From an uncultured Prevotellaceae bacterium (GTDB taxonomy: Bacteria > Bacteroidota > Bacteroidia > Bacteroidales > Bacteroidaceae): a stretch of DNA of 64,000 bases. The notes under the pieces were generated by a model. It saw only the letters and a program-made list of their open reading frames with translations. It was not told the DNA's origin and did no database searches. The translations under genes were made by a program, and so were the position numbers. The stretch is taken from positions 1 to 64,000 of the forward strand of contig CACYYG010000015.1 of the NCBI GenBank assembly GCA_902778535.1, read 5' to 3'. This document shows, piece by piece, positions 17,985 through 26,309 of this stretch (within the stretch, counting starts at the first letter, position 1; each line of letters opens with the position of its first letter).

Positions 17985-19633
17985 AGTTCAGGTCCTTTCT
18001 TGATTTGTTTCAACATGATACTGATCTCCACAGCCAGCATGGTGGTGAAGAGGATGAGGAAGAGGGCAAAGGTGAACATGACCGAGCCTGACTGCAGGTC
18101 GCTGGCGGCGGCCCAGGTAGGCAGCATGTCCTGAATAGTCCAGGGCTGGCGTCCCATCTCGGCCACAATCCATCCGCTCTCTGAGGCGATGTAGGACAAG
18201 GGCAGCATGATGATGGCGGCCCAGCAGAGCCATTTCGGCTGAGAGCCTGATGCGGGAACGTCGGCCTCCGTCTCGTTCAGCAGACCGAGGGCGGCCAGCA
18301 GTCGGCGCGAGAAGATGGATAGGAACGGGATGTTGTAACCCAGAACCAGCACCAGTCCGAAGAACAGGATGAGCAGGCAGCCTACGCCCACCATCGTGCG
18401 GAAGGCCCAGAAGTTCAGTCCTACCGGCGGCACCAGCTCGCTCTTGTCGCGAACATAGCCATAGCCGAAGTAAGCCTCGTTGTCGCGGAACAACTGTAGC
18501 TGGCGCACGGCCTCGGGATCGTTCTTGTCGAGTCGGGCCTGACGATAGGCCTGCAGTGCGCTGATGGCCAGCTTGCCGCGGGCTATCTTCTCGTCGGCCG
18601 AAAGCTCGCGTGTGCCGTCGGGCTTCGTATAGCCGTTGAGAATGTCGTTGATGCCGGGAACGAAACCGTCCATCGTGTTCGTTGCCATAAATGAAAGGGC
18701 GTAGGGCATTCCTATCTTCAGCGCCGGCTCCTTCTCGTTGGCAAAGTCGGGCTGCTTCAGCGGATTCACCAGCGCCACCAAGGTCAGGCTCTGCGAGTTG
18801 CCGCCGTTGTAGAGGGCTTCCATCGCGGCCAGCTTCATGGGCTGATGCTTTGCAACGTCCTGTCCGGAAATATGACCGGTAAAGGCGGCTCCCAGAGCAG
18901 CCACAAGTCCTACGAAGCTTGCAATCTTGATGCTCTGCAGGGCCAGCTGCGTGTGGCGCTTCTTCAGCAGATACCAGCACGAGACGGCCACCACGAAGAC
19001 GGCGCCGATGATCCAGGCAGAGATAACGGTGTGAAGGAATTTGTCGACGGCTACAGGCGAGAGGGCAACGTCCCAGAACGACGTCATCTCGTTGCGCATC
19101 GTGTCGGGATTGAACTGGCAGCCTACAGGGTGCTGCATCCACGAGTTGGCCACCAGAATCCACCAGGCCGACAGCGTAGCACCGATGCCCGTGAGCCAAG
19201 TGGAGGCAAGATGGAAGCCAGCGCTCACTTTCTTCCAGCCGAAGAACATCACGGCCACGAAGGTCGACTCCATGAAGAAGGCCACGATGCCCTCGATGGC
19301 CAGCGGAGCTCCGAAGATGTCGCCCACGAGCCACGAGTAGTTGCTCCAGTTGGTGCCGAACTCGAATTCAAGGATGATGCCTGTGGCCACACCCATAGCG
19401 AAGTTGATGCCGAAGAGGCGCTGCCAGAACTTGGATGTCTTTTTCCAGAAAGCGGAAGCCTCGGCATCGGCCCGTTTCTGCTTCTTGTAGTAGATGGTTT
19501 CGCAGATGCCCATGATGAGCGCTAAGCCCAGCGTCAGCGGGACGAAGAGCCAATGGTAGATGGCCGTCAGCGCAAACTGAGCCCTCGACCAGTCGATGGT
19601 ACCTGCATCAATGGTTAACAGTAAATCTTGCAT
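17981..19633 (-). CDS. cydA: Cytochrome bd quinol oxidase subunit I
   Basis: 550 residues with about nine membrane segments. The likely heme ligands are H27 (AIYHWLFVPLTLG) for high-spin heme b595, and H201 (DKFLHTVISAW) with M414 (FRTMVGVGC) for b558. The GRQPW motif at 494-498 is diagnostic. The quinol-binding Q loop spans about 255-400. The enzyme sits in the inner membrane and lets strict anaerobes of this order use or remove nanomolar oxygen. It is the second gene of the operon DUF4492-cydA-cydB-DUF5106, whose promoter is at 19891-19898. Confidence 0.97.
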   Translation of the reverse strand: MQDLLLTIDAGTIDWSRAQFALTAIYHWLFVPLTLGLALIMGICETIYYKKQKRADAEASAFWKKTSKFWQRLFGINFAMGVATGIILEFEFGTNWSNYSWLVGDIFGAPLAIEGIVAFFMESTFVAVMFFGWKKVSAGFHLASTWLTGIGATLSAWWILVANSWMQHPVGCQFNPDTMRNEMTSFWDVALSPVAVDKFLHTVISAWIIGAVFVVAVSCWYLLKKRHTQLALQSIKIASFVGLVAALGAAFTGHISGQDVAKHQPMKLAAMEALYNGGNSQSLTLVALVNPLKQPDFANEKEPALKIGMPYALSFMATNTMDGFVPGINDILNGYTKPDGTRELSADEKIARGKLAISALQAYRQARLDKNDPEAVRQLQLFRDNEAYFGYGYVRDKSELVPPVGLNFWAFRTMVGVGCLLILFFGLVLVLGYNIPFLSIFSRRLLAALGLLNETEADVPASGSQPKWLCWAAIIMLPLSYIASESGWIVAEMGRQPWTIQDMLPTWAAASDLQSGSVMFTFALFLILFTTMLAVEISIMLKQIKKGPEL

Positions 19634-19645
19634 AAGCTATTGTGT

Positions 19646-19873
19646 TTATTGGTTATTGTTCAGCAGTTCGTTGGCCACGAAGTCAGCCTCAGCACCTTTC
19701 TCTGCATGAGTACTGAGGAAGTTCGGGAAGAAGAAAATCTTCAGAACGACGAAGATGATGAATACTTTAATGATGATAATCAGCCACAGCGTCTTCCCCA
19801 GCGTCATGCTGCGGAAACCATCATAATACAGACGGAAGGCACGGTATAGGAAACCGTTGTGGGCCATAGTCAT
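19646..19873 (-). CDS. DUF4492 small membrane protein
   Basis: About 75 residues with one central membrane helix (LWLIIIIKVFIIFVVLKIFFF). I use the ATG at 19873; 19867 is equally good. The longer frame would begin upstream of the -7 element. DUF4492 proteins are regularly found directly before cydAB in Bacteroidota. By position and size it may be a CydX-like accessory subunit of the bd oxidase, which is inference. The cydA start is 12 bp downstream of its stop. Confidence 0.85.
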   Translation of the reverse strand: MTMAHNGFLYRAFRLYYDGFRSMTLGKTLWLIIIIKVFIIFVVLKIFFFPNFLSTHAEKGAEADFVANELLNNNQ

Positions 19874-19890
19874 CGGGTCTTTAGTGCGAG

Positions 19891-19898
19891 CAAAGATA
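19891..19898 (-). promoter_or_regulatory. cyd operon -7 element TATCTTTG
   Basis: Minus-strand TAnnTTTG match 18 bp upstream of ATG 19873, giving a very short leader. It decides the DUF4492 start. Confidence 0.7.
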
Positions 19899-20024
19899 AG
19901 TAATATTTTCAAATCCACCAAAAGAAAGGCTAAAATTGTTGGTATTTTTACTAATTAAACTAAATTTTTAGGTTGCCAAAACGCTTTTGCTCCTTTTTTT
20001 TTCGCCGTTTTGCTGGAAAGTGCG

Positions 20025-20032
20025 TAATTTTG
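20025..20032 (+). promoter_or_regulatory. -7 element TAATTTTG for the coiled-coil/exporter genes
   Basis: Plus-strand TAnnTTTG match 55 bp upstream of the ATG at 20088, divergent from the cyd promoter. Confidence 0.75.
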
Positions 20033-20087
20033 CATGTTCTTTATCGGAACGAAGAATAAGACATCATAACGAAAAGTCAGAATAATA

Positions 20088-20984
20088 ATGAAGAAGACAG
20101 TCATCATTTCAGTGGCAGCAGCGGTGCTTCTGGCGCTTGCTGTGGCCGCTGGTCTGTGGCTTTTGGTTATCAAGCCTCAGCAAGACGACAACAAGCAGCT
20201 GCAGGAAAAGGTTTCTGCCGTACAGGAGCTGGCTGAGCTGGAGAAGGAGGAAATGGAGAGCGAATATGCACAGCTTGACCAGCAGTATGGCGAGATGATG
20301 CTGCAGATTACCAACGACTCACTCATCGCTCAGCTCACACGCGAACAGCTTCGTGCCCAGCAGCTGCTGGAAGAACTCAGGCAGGTGAAGGCCGACAACG
20401 CTGCCGAGATTACCCGTCTTAAAAGAGAGCTGAACAGCGTGCGCGCCGTCTTGCGCGACTACATTCGCCAGGTCGACTCGCTCAATCAGGTCAATCAGCA
20501 TCTGCGCAACGAGAACACACAGCTCTCGGGCCAGCTGGAGGAGAGCACCCGCCAGAATCAGAACCTTCAGGTGGAGCGCCAGCAACTGACTGAGCGCGTG
20601 ACTATTGCTGCCCAGCTCAACGCTACTGCCATCAGTATGACGCGTATGGGAAAGCGCAAGGTGGCAAAGAAAATGAGCGACACGCAGACATTGCAGGTGA
20701 ACTTCAATATCGCCCGCAACGTTACGGCCGAGAACGGCGAGCGAACCATCTACGTGCGCATTATGACGCCTACAGGCAGCGTGCTGAGCAGCGGCGGCTT
20801 CTTCAACTACGAGAACCGCCAGCTGGAATACTCTATGAAGAAGGTCATCGAATACTCCGGCGAGGAGACACCCGTTGTGGTCTACTGGAACGTTGAGGAG
20901 GCTCTCGTGGCCGGCGACTATCACGTCAGCATCTTTGCCGACGGCAACATGATTGGCGACAAAACTTTCAGCTATGAAAAATAA
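20088..20984 (+). CDS. Membrane-anchored coiled-coil protein of unknown function
   Basis: 298 residues. An N-terminal membrane helix (about 4-27) is followed by a long coiled coil (about 32-195, rich in Q, L, E and R) and a C-terminal globular beta-rich domain (about 205-298, with IYVRIMTPTGSVLSSGGFF). I do not recognise a named family beyond similarity to Bacteroidales hypothetical proteins with this plan. It would project into the periplasm. It leads a plus-strand group with tolC (40 bp downstream) and the exporter genes, so it may organise or regulate that exporter, or may simply share its promoter. Confidence 0.8.
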   Translation: MKKTVIISVAAAVLLALAVAAGLWLLVIKPQQDDNKQLQEKVSAVQELAELEKEEMESEYAQLDQQYGEMMLQITNDSLIAQLTREQLRAQQLLEELRQVKADNAAEITRLKRELNSVRAVLRDYIRQVDSLNQVNQHLRNENTQLSGQLEESTRQNQNLQVERQQLTERVTIAAQLNATAISMTRMGKRKVAKKMSDTQTLQVNFNIARNVTAENGERTIYVRIMTPTGSVLSSGGFFNYENRQLEYSMKKVIEYSGEETPVVVYWNVEEALVAGDYHVSIFADGNMIGDKTFSYEK

Positions 20985-21024
20985 GCAACGTTTTCACACG
21001 GTTTACACGGAAATATCTTAAGAG

Positions 21025-22590
21025 ATGATACAGAAACGGAATGATTGGAAAAGGAAAAGACGGATGGTGGCTTTATGCCTGCTATTTTCAATTTTCAATT
21101 TTCAATTTTCAATTTGCTTTGCCCAGCAAATGCTCAGCCTCGACAGTTGCCGGGCTATGGCCCTGCGCAACAGCAAGCAGCTGGGTGTGGCTGAGGTGAA
21201 GCAGGATGTGGCCAAGAACCTGAGGCGCTCGGCACGCACGAAGTATCTGCCGCACGTGTCGGCCATCGGCACCTATCAGTACACCAGCGAGGAACTCTCG
21301 CTGCTCAACGACCAGCAGAAGACAAGCCTCAGCAACATCGGCACAACGATGGCAGGCAGTTTGCAAGGGATGGCTGGTGGCTTGCAGCAGCATCTTGGCA
21401 ATCTGGGGCAGATGCTGGGACAGCTGGGCGTGCCCCTTGAGGCCTTCCAGCAGATGGCCGGACAGATGCAGCAGCAGATGGGTCAGACGCTGACTAATAC
21501 CGCTGGTCTGCTGAACACCGAGGGACAGAAGATTGTCGATGCCTTCCGCACCGATACACGCAACATCTTCGCAGGCAGCATCCTCGTGACTCAGCCCGTC
21601 TTCATGGGCGGAGCCATCCTCGCCCTCAACCGGATGGCCGACATCAATGAGGACATGATGCAATATTCTGCCGACGTGCGCCGTCAGGCGGTGCTCTACG
21701 GTGTCGACCAGGCCTATTGGCAGGTGGTGTCGCTGAAACATAAGCAGGAACTGGCGCAGGGCTATCTCGATGTAGTGAAAAAGCTCGACAGCGACGTGCA
21801 GAAGATGATTGCCGAGGGCGTAGCAACCCGTAGCGAGGGTCTCAGCGTGAGCGTGAAGGTGAACGAGGCCGAGATGACTCTGCAGAAGGTGAACGACGGC
21901 TTGGCCCTTTCGCGTATGCTGCTCTGTCAGAAAATCGGCCTGCCGCTGAACGAGCCCGTTGTCCTCGTCGATGAAAATACCGAAAACCTTGGATCTGTAG
22001 ACTTGCAGGCTATCGCTCCTCCCTCGGGGGGCGAAACGGGAAGCTTCCGTCCCGAACTGAAGATGCTGGGCAGCGCCGTTGACCTCAGCCGCGAGGCCAC
22101 CAATCTGCTGCGTGCCGCCAACCTTCCGCAGGTTGCCTTGACTGGCGGCTATGCCGTCAGCAACCCAAATGTGCTGAACGGCTTTGAGAAGAAGTTCGGC
22201 GGATTCTGGAACGTTGGCCTCCTCGTCCGCATTCCCATCTGGAACTGGGGCGATGTAGCCTATAAGGTGCGTGCCTCGAAAGGTGCTACCGCTATTGCCA
22301 ATCTGGAGTTAGACGAGGCTCGCGACCTCATCGAGCTGCAGGTGAACCAGTCGATGCTGCATGTGGAAGAAGCCAACAAGCGTCTCGCTTTGGCTCAGAC
22401 CAGTATTGAGCGCGCTGAGGAGAACCTGCGCGTGGCCAATGTAGGCTTCCAGGAAGGCGTCATCACGCCCACCATCGTGATGGAGGCACAGACAGCCTGG
22501 CTGCAGGCACGCTCACAGCTCATTGACGCACAAATCGATGTCCGACTCTCGCAGGTAGACCTGCAGAAGGCCTTAGGCACCCTTAAGTAA
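21025..22590 (+). CDS. TolC-family outer membrane efflux protein
   Basis: 521 residues from the first ATG; an ATG at 21064 (MVALCLL) is also plausible. It has a signal peptide, then the duplicated TolC helical-hairpin domain, forming the outer-membrane tunnel of an export system. The Gln/Met-rich segment at about 105-165 is unusually long for the family (QQMAGQMQQQMGQ). The hydrophobic core of the signal peptide (FSIFNFQFSICFA) is encoded by a 31-bp TTTTCAA heptamer repeat, so the repeat has become a working part of the protein. A fragment of the GC-rich repeat family lies near 22018 (PPSGGE). Genes for a membrane-fusion protein and two permeases follow. Confidence 0.9.
   Translation: MIQKRNDWKRKRRMVALCLLFSIFNFQFSICFAQQMLSLDSCRAMALRNSKQLGVAEVKQDVAKNLRRSARTKYLPHVSAIGTYQYTSEELSLLNDQQKTSLSNIGTTMAGSLQGMAGGLQQHLGNLGQMLGQLGVPLEAFQQMAGQMQQQMGQTLTNTAGLLNTEGQKIVDAFRTDTRNIFAGSILVTQPVFMGGAILALNRMADINEDMMQYSADVRRQAVLYGVDQAYWQVVSLKHKQELAQGYLDVVKKLDSDVQKMIAEGVATRSEGLSVSVKVNEAEMTLQKVNDGLALSRMLLCQKIGLPLNEPVVLVDENTENLGSVDLQAIAPPSGGETGSFRPELKMLGSAVDLSREATNLLRAANLPQVALTGGYAVSNPNVLNGFEKKFGGFWNVGLLVRIPIWNWGDVAYKVRASKGATAIANLELDEARDLIELQVNQSMLHVEEANKRLALAQTSIERAEENLRVANVGFQEGVITPTIVMEAQTAWLQARSQLIDAQIDVRLSQVDLQKALGTLK
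21085..21115. repeat. TTTTCAA heptamer repeat encoding the TolC signal-peptide core
   Basis: Four exact TTTTCAA units plus TTT, in frame. The same heptamer, or its complement, occurs at 11683-11696 and 54841-54868. Confidence 0.92.
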
Positions 22591-22634
22591 AATCCTATCT
22601 GACTAATTATCATTCACGTTTTTTCAAGAGAAAT

Positions 22635-23624
22635 ATGGAAGAGCAAGCAAAGAAACAGCACAATAATATATTGTTGGCCATTCTCGGCTTTGTCATTGTC
22701 GTAGCCATCGTAGCCATCATCGGCTATTTCACCTTCGACCGCGACCCGGAAATCATTCAGGGCCAGGTGGAAGTGTCAGAATACCGCGTGTCGAGCAAGG
22801 TGCCCGGACGCATTAAGGAGATACGTGTCAGGGAAGGCGACTTCGTTCGCGCAGGCGACACGCTGGCCATCCTCGAAGCACCTGAAGTAATGGCAAAGAT
22901 GCAACAGGCGCAGGGCGCAGAGGACGCTGCTGCCGCTTTGGAGCAGATGGCCCGCAACGGTGCCCGCAAGGAGCAGATTGAAGGCGCCTACCAGCTGTTG
23001 CAGCAGGCCAAGGCCGGTCTGGAGATACACGAGAAGTCCTATCAGCGTGCGCAGAACCTCTTCGACGAGGGCGTCATCAGCGCACAGAAACGTGATGAGG
23101 CCGAAGCCCTCTACAAGTCGTCGCAGGCACAGGTGATGGCCGCACAGAGCCAGTATGATATGGCTGTGAACGGTGCACGTCAGGAGGAGCGCTTGGCCGC
23201 ACAGGCACAGGTCAATCGTGCCAGGGGAGCCGTGCAGGAGGTGAACGCCTACATCGGCGAAACGGTGCAGATTGCCCAGATGGACGGCGAGGTGAGCAGC
23301 ATCTATCCCAAGGTGGGCGAGCTCGTAGGAACGGGCAGTCCTATTATGACCATCTCGATGATGGACGATATGTGGGGAACGTTCAATGTGCGTGAGGATC
23401 AGCTCAAAGGCCTGCAGGTGGGCAAGGAGTTCTCTTGCTTCGTACCAGCTTTCGGCAAGAACATCAAGATGAAGGTCTACTTCATGAAGGATCAGGGCAC
23501 CTACGCCGTGTGGAAGGCTACGAAGACCAACGGCGAGTATGACCTGAAGACCTTCGAGGTGAAGGCCCGCCCTGTGGAAACCCTTGAGGGACTGCGTCCA
23601 GGCATGAGTCTGGTGATTAAGTAG
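22635..23624 (+). CDS. HlyD-family membrane fusion (periplasmic adaptor) protein
   Basis: 329 residues. An N-terminal membrane helix (about 12-32) is followed by a split lipoyl domain (VEVSEYRVSSKVPGRIKEI near 47-65, and DGEVSSIYPKVGELVGTG near 217-234) around an alpha-helical hairpin (about 95-205), then a beta-barrel domain. Such proteins bridge an inner-membrane pump and TolC. The hairpin is of the long EmrA/YbhG type. It lies 44 bp after tolC and 4 bp before the first permease. The Ala/Gln-rich helices carry a repeated ARxEE/AQAQ pattern typical of the family. Confidence 0.9.
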   Translation: MEEQAKKQHNNILLAILGFVIVVAIVAIIGYFTFDRDPEIIQGQVEVSEYRVSSKVPGRIKEIRVREGDFVRAGDTLAILEAPEVMAKMQQAQGAEDAAAALEQMARNGARKEQIEGAYQLLQQAKAGLEIHEKSYQRAQNLFDEGVISAQKRDEAEALYKSSQAQVMAAQSQYDMAVNGARQEERLAAQAQVNRARGAVQEVNAYIGETVQIAQMDGEVSSIYPKVGELVGTGSPIMTISMMDDMWGTFNVREDQLKGLQVGKEFSCFVPAFGKNIKMKVYFMKDQGTYAVWKATKTNGEYDLKTFEVKARPVETLEGLRPGMSLVIK

Positions 23625-23628
23625 GAGG

Positions 23629-24789
23629 ATGAGGCGCATACTGCAAATAGCATTTCGCGAGTGCCGCCGCCTGTGGCAGAATCCTATCTACGGGTTCTGC
23701 ATGGTGGTGTTCCCGTTGCTTGTGGTATTCTTCTTCACGTCATTGATGAGCGAGGGATTGCCGCAGGACATGCCTGTGGGCATTGTAGACGAGGACAATA
23801 CGTCGACCACACGTTCCTTGGTACAGCGCCTTGACGCTTTCCAGAACTCGAAAGTGGTGGCTCGCTATGCTACGGTGAGTGATGCTCGCAGCGCCATCCA
23901 GCAGAACAAGATATACGGCTTCCTGTATATTCCGAAAGGCACCACCGACAAACTGCTCTCCAGCCGACAGCCGAAAATTTCCTATTATTACACGCTGACC
24001 AGCATCGCAGCTGGCTCGCTCATCTTCAAGGATATGAAGACCATCAGCACGCTGGGGTCTGCCGCCCTGGGACAGGCCACGATGCGCGCAAAGGGCTTTA
24101 CGGACGAGCAGATACAGGCGTTCCTACAGCCCATCAGCATCAGTCTGCACCAGATTAGCAATCCGCAGACCAACTACAATGTCTACCTCTCAACGATGCT
24201 CATTCCTGGTGTGATGATGCTCTTCATGTTCCTCATTACGGCCTATTCAATAGGAACGGAGTTGAAGTTCAATACATCGAAGGAATGGTTGCAGGCCGCC
24301 AACAACAATATTCTTGTAGCTTTGGCAGGTAAGCTGCTGCCACAGACGCTTATCTTCCTTTTCATCACTTTCCTCTACGAGTTCTATGTCTTCGGCATCC
24401 TGCGCTTCCCCCATCCGGGCGGCGTGGGCATGATGACGCTGTTGGCTGTGCTGCACGTGCTGGCGGCGCAGGGGTTCGGCATTTTTGCCTTCGGTCTGAT
24501 GCCGTCGCTGCGCATGTCGATGAGTATCTGTTCGCTATGGGCCGTGCTCAGCTTCTCGATGGCAGGCTCCGCCTTCCCCATCATCGGTATGGACGGTCCG
24601 CTGCAGGCTGCCAGCTGGCTCTTCCCCCTGCGACATTATTATATGCTCTACCAGATTTGCGTCTTCAACGGCTATCCGCTGCATGAGGCGTGGTTCCACT
24701 TTGCAGCCCTCGTGGGCTTTGCCCTCCTGCCCTGGCTGGTGCTGAAGAAGATTAAGAACGCAATGCTGACTTACGTCTATATACCATAA
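23629..24789 (+). CDS. ABC-2 type permease, first copy
   Basis: 386 residues of the ABC2_membrane_3 plan: membrane helix 1 (about 20-37), a large periplasmic domain (about 40-180), then five membrane helices (about 185-380). The N terminus (LQIAFRECRRLWQNP) and the extracytoplasmic VGIVDEDNTSTTRSLVQRLD stretch are characteristic of YbhS/YhhJ-type drug or hydrophobic-compound exporters. Its stop overlaps the start of the next gene by one base (TAATG), so the two permeases should form a heterodimer. No nucleotide-binding subunit is encoded in this operon. Confidence 0.88.
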   Translation: MRRILQIAFRECRRLWQNPIYGFCMVVFPLLVVFFFTSLMSEGLPQDMPVGIVDEDNTSTTRSLVQRLDAFQNSKVVARYATVSDARSAIQQNKIYGFLYIPKGTTDKLLSSRQPKISYYYTLTSIAAGSLIFKDMKTISTLGSAALGQATMRAKGFTDEQIQAFLQPISISLHQISNPQTNYNVYLSTMLIPGVMMLFMFLITAYSIGTELKFNTSKEWLQAANNNILVALAGKLLPQTLIFLFITFLYEFYVFGILRFPHPGGVGMMTLLAVLHVLAAQGFGIFAFGLMPSLRMSMSICSLWAVLSFSMAGSAFPIIGMDGPLQAASWLFPLRHYYMLYQICVFNGYPLHEAWFHFAALVGFALLPWLVLKKIKNAMLTYVYIP

Positions 24790-25982
24790 TGAATAGAATA
24801 TCTGAAGCCATCAAAGACATGTGTTTCATCTGGTGGGACGAGATGAAGCAGGTGGTGAAGGACGAAGGCGTGCTCATCTTCTTCATCATTGTGCCGCTTC
24901 TCTATCCGCTGCTCTACTCTTGGATATATAATAATGAGGTAGTGCGTGAGGTACCTGTCGTAATAGTCGACGACTGTCACTCGCCGCTGTCGCGACAGTT
25001 TGCGCGCCAATGCGACGCTTCACCCGATGTGAAAATACTCTCCTATGCTGCCGATATGGACGAGGCGCAGTCGTTGCTCAGCCGCCAGGTGGCACGTGGC
25101 ATCTACTATATTCCCTCCGACTTCGAGACTCGCATCAACCGCATGGAGCAGGCCACCGTCAGCGTCTATTGCGACATGAGCCTCATGCTGGCCTATAAAG
25201 CCATCTACATGACGGCACGTATGGTGAGCTTGGAGATGGGCGCCGACATACAGACGAAGCTGGGCCAGCACTTTACCACACGCGAGGAAGAGATTGCCGC
25301 ACGTCCGCTGCAGGCCGAAGAGGTGGCCATCTATAACCCGACAGGCGGCTACGGCTCATTCATCATTCCCGCCGTGCTGATTCTCATCATCCAGCAGACA
25401 TTGGTATTAGGCATCGGCCTCAGCGCAGGAACGGCACGCGAGCGTAATCCCAACCGGCATCTCATCCCCATCTCGCACCACTATAGCGGCATGTTCCGCA
25501 TTGTGGGCGGCAAGGCGCTGTGCTACTTCATGATTTATCTTGTGATGACCGCCTACCTCGTGCTCGTTGTTCCGCGACTCTTCGGCTTTACCAGCATAGG
25601 AAGGTGGGACCATCTGGCCATGTTCTTACTGCCCTTCCTGCTCGACTGCATTTTCTTTGGTATGGTGGTGTCGTGTCTGGTTCGCTATCGTGAGAACGTC
25701 ATGCTGCTCATGGTGTTCGTCTCTGTTCCCTTGCTCTTCCTCACAGGAGTCAGTTGGCCACAGAGCAGCATTCCCGGCTTCTGGCAGGGCATCTCGTGGC
25801 TGTTTCCGTCGACCTTTGGCGTGCGCGGCTTCATACGCATCAACGAGATGGGAGGTACGCTGAGCGACGTGATGTCCGAATATCGTGTGCTGTGGCTGCA
25901 GGCGCTGGCCTACTTTATACTTGCCTGCGTCATCTATCGCCGTGCCATATTACAGGCGCGTCGCGATGCCTGCGAGTGCTAG
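24789..25982 (+). CDS. ABC-2 type permease, second copy
   Basis: 397 residues with the same plan as the gene before it and visible homology (VVIVDDCHSPLSRQFARQCD against VGIVDEDNTSTTRSLVQRLD). It is the last gene of the coiled coil-tolC-hlyD-permease-permease unit. What it exports cannot be read from sequence. An ATPase would have to come from elsewhere, or the pair may work with another energy source. Confidence 0.88.
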   Translation: MNRISEAIKDMCFIWWDEMKQVVKDEGVLIFFIIVPLLYPLLYSWIYNNEVVREVPVVIVDDCHSPLSRQFARQCDASPDVKILSYAADMDEAQSLLSRQVARGIYYIPSDFETRINRMEQATVSVYCDMSLMLAYKAIYMTARMVSLEMGADIQTKLGQHFTTREEEIAARPLQAEEVAIYNPTGGYGSFIIPAVLILIIQQTLVLGIGLSAGTARERNPNRHLIPISHHYSGMFRIVGGKALCYFMIYLVMTAYLVLVVPRLFGFTSIGRWDHLAMFLLPFLLDCIFFGMVVSCLVRYRENVMLLMVFVSVPLLFLTGVSWPQSSIPGFWQGISWLFPSTFGVRGFIRINEMGGTLSDVMSEYRVLWLQALAYFILACVIYRRAILQARRDACEC

Positions 25983-26021
25983 GGCAATACCCGGGAATCA
26001 TAAACGTCAACTACGCGTTTC

Positions 26022-26081
26022 GTACACACGGCGTGTACTAAAAATACACACGGTGTGTACTAAAAATACACACGGTGTGTA
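26022..26081. repeat. Phased palindrome array C (TACACAC-G-GTGTGTA)
   Basis: Three palindromes with 7-bp arms and a one-base centre are centred at 26030, 26052 and 26074, a 22-bp period, with CTAAAAA linkers. The first copy has one mismatch (GGCG). The intergenic stretch 25983-26309 also holds the inverted repeat at 26196-26272 and no gene. Confidence 0.92.
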
Positions 26082-26195
26082 CGAAATGTGTATCAATCGT
26101 TTGTAAAACTGCGCAGCTTCCGGGCTATATTAACCCGTAAGCTGGTATGACAGCGGAAAGTCTTAAGTGATATGCAAAAATAACTTGGTACGATT

Positions 26196-26272
26196 CGGAG
26201 GTACGGGGGTACGAGAATAGCTTGCACGCCTGCCTTCAACGTAAGGTCTAGTCTCGTACCCCCGTACCTCCG
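26196..26272. repeat. 21-bp perfect inverted repeat between convergent genes
   Basis: Arms 26196-26216 (CGGAGGTACGGGGGTACGAGA) and 26252-26272 are exact complements around a 35-base loop. The arms themselves repeat GGTACGGGGGTACG. It lies 38 bp past the murF stop on the other strand and could act as a bidirectional terminator, though no T run follows. Confidence 0.88.
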
Positions 26273-26309
26273 TACCCCCGAAAATTACCAGCTTATTATT
26301 TAACGATTA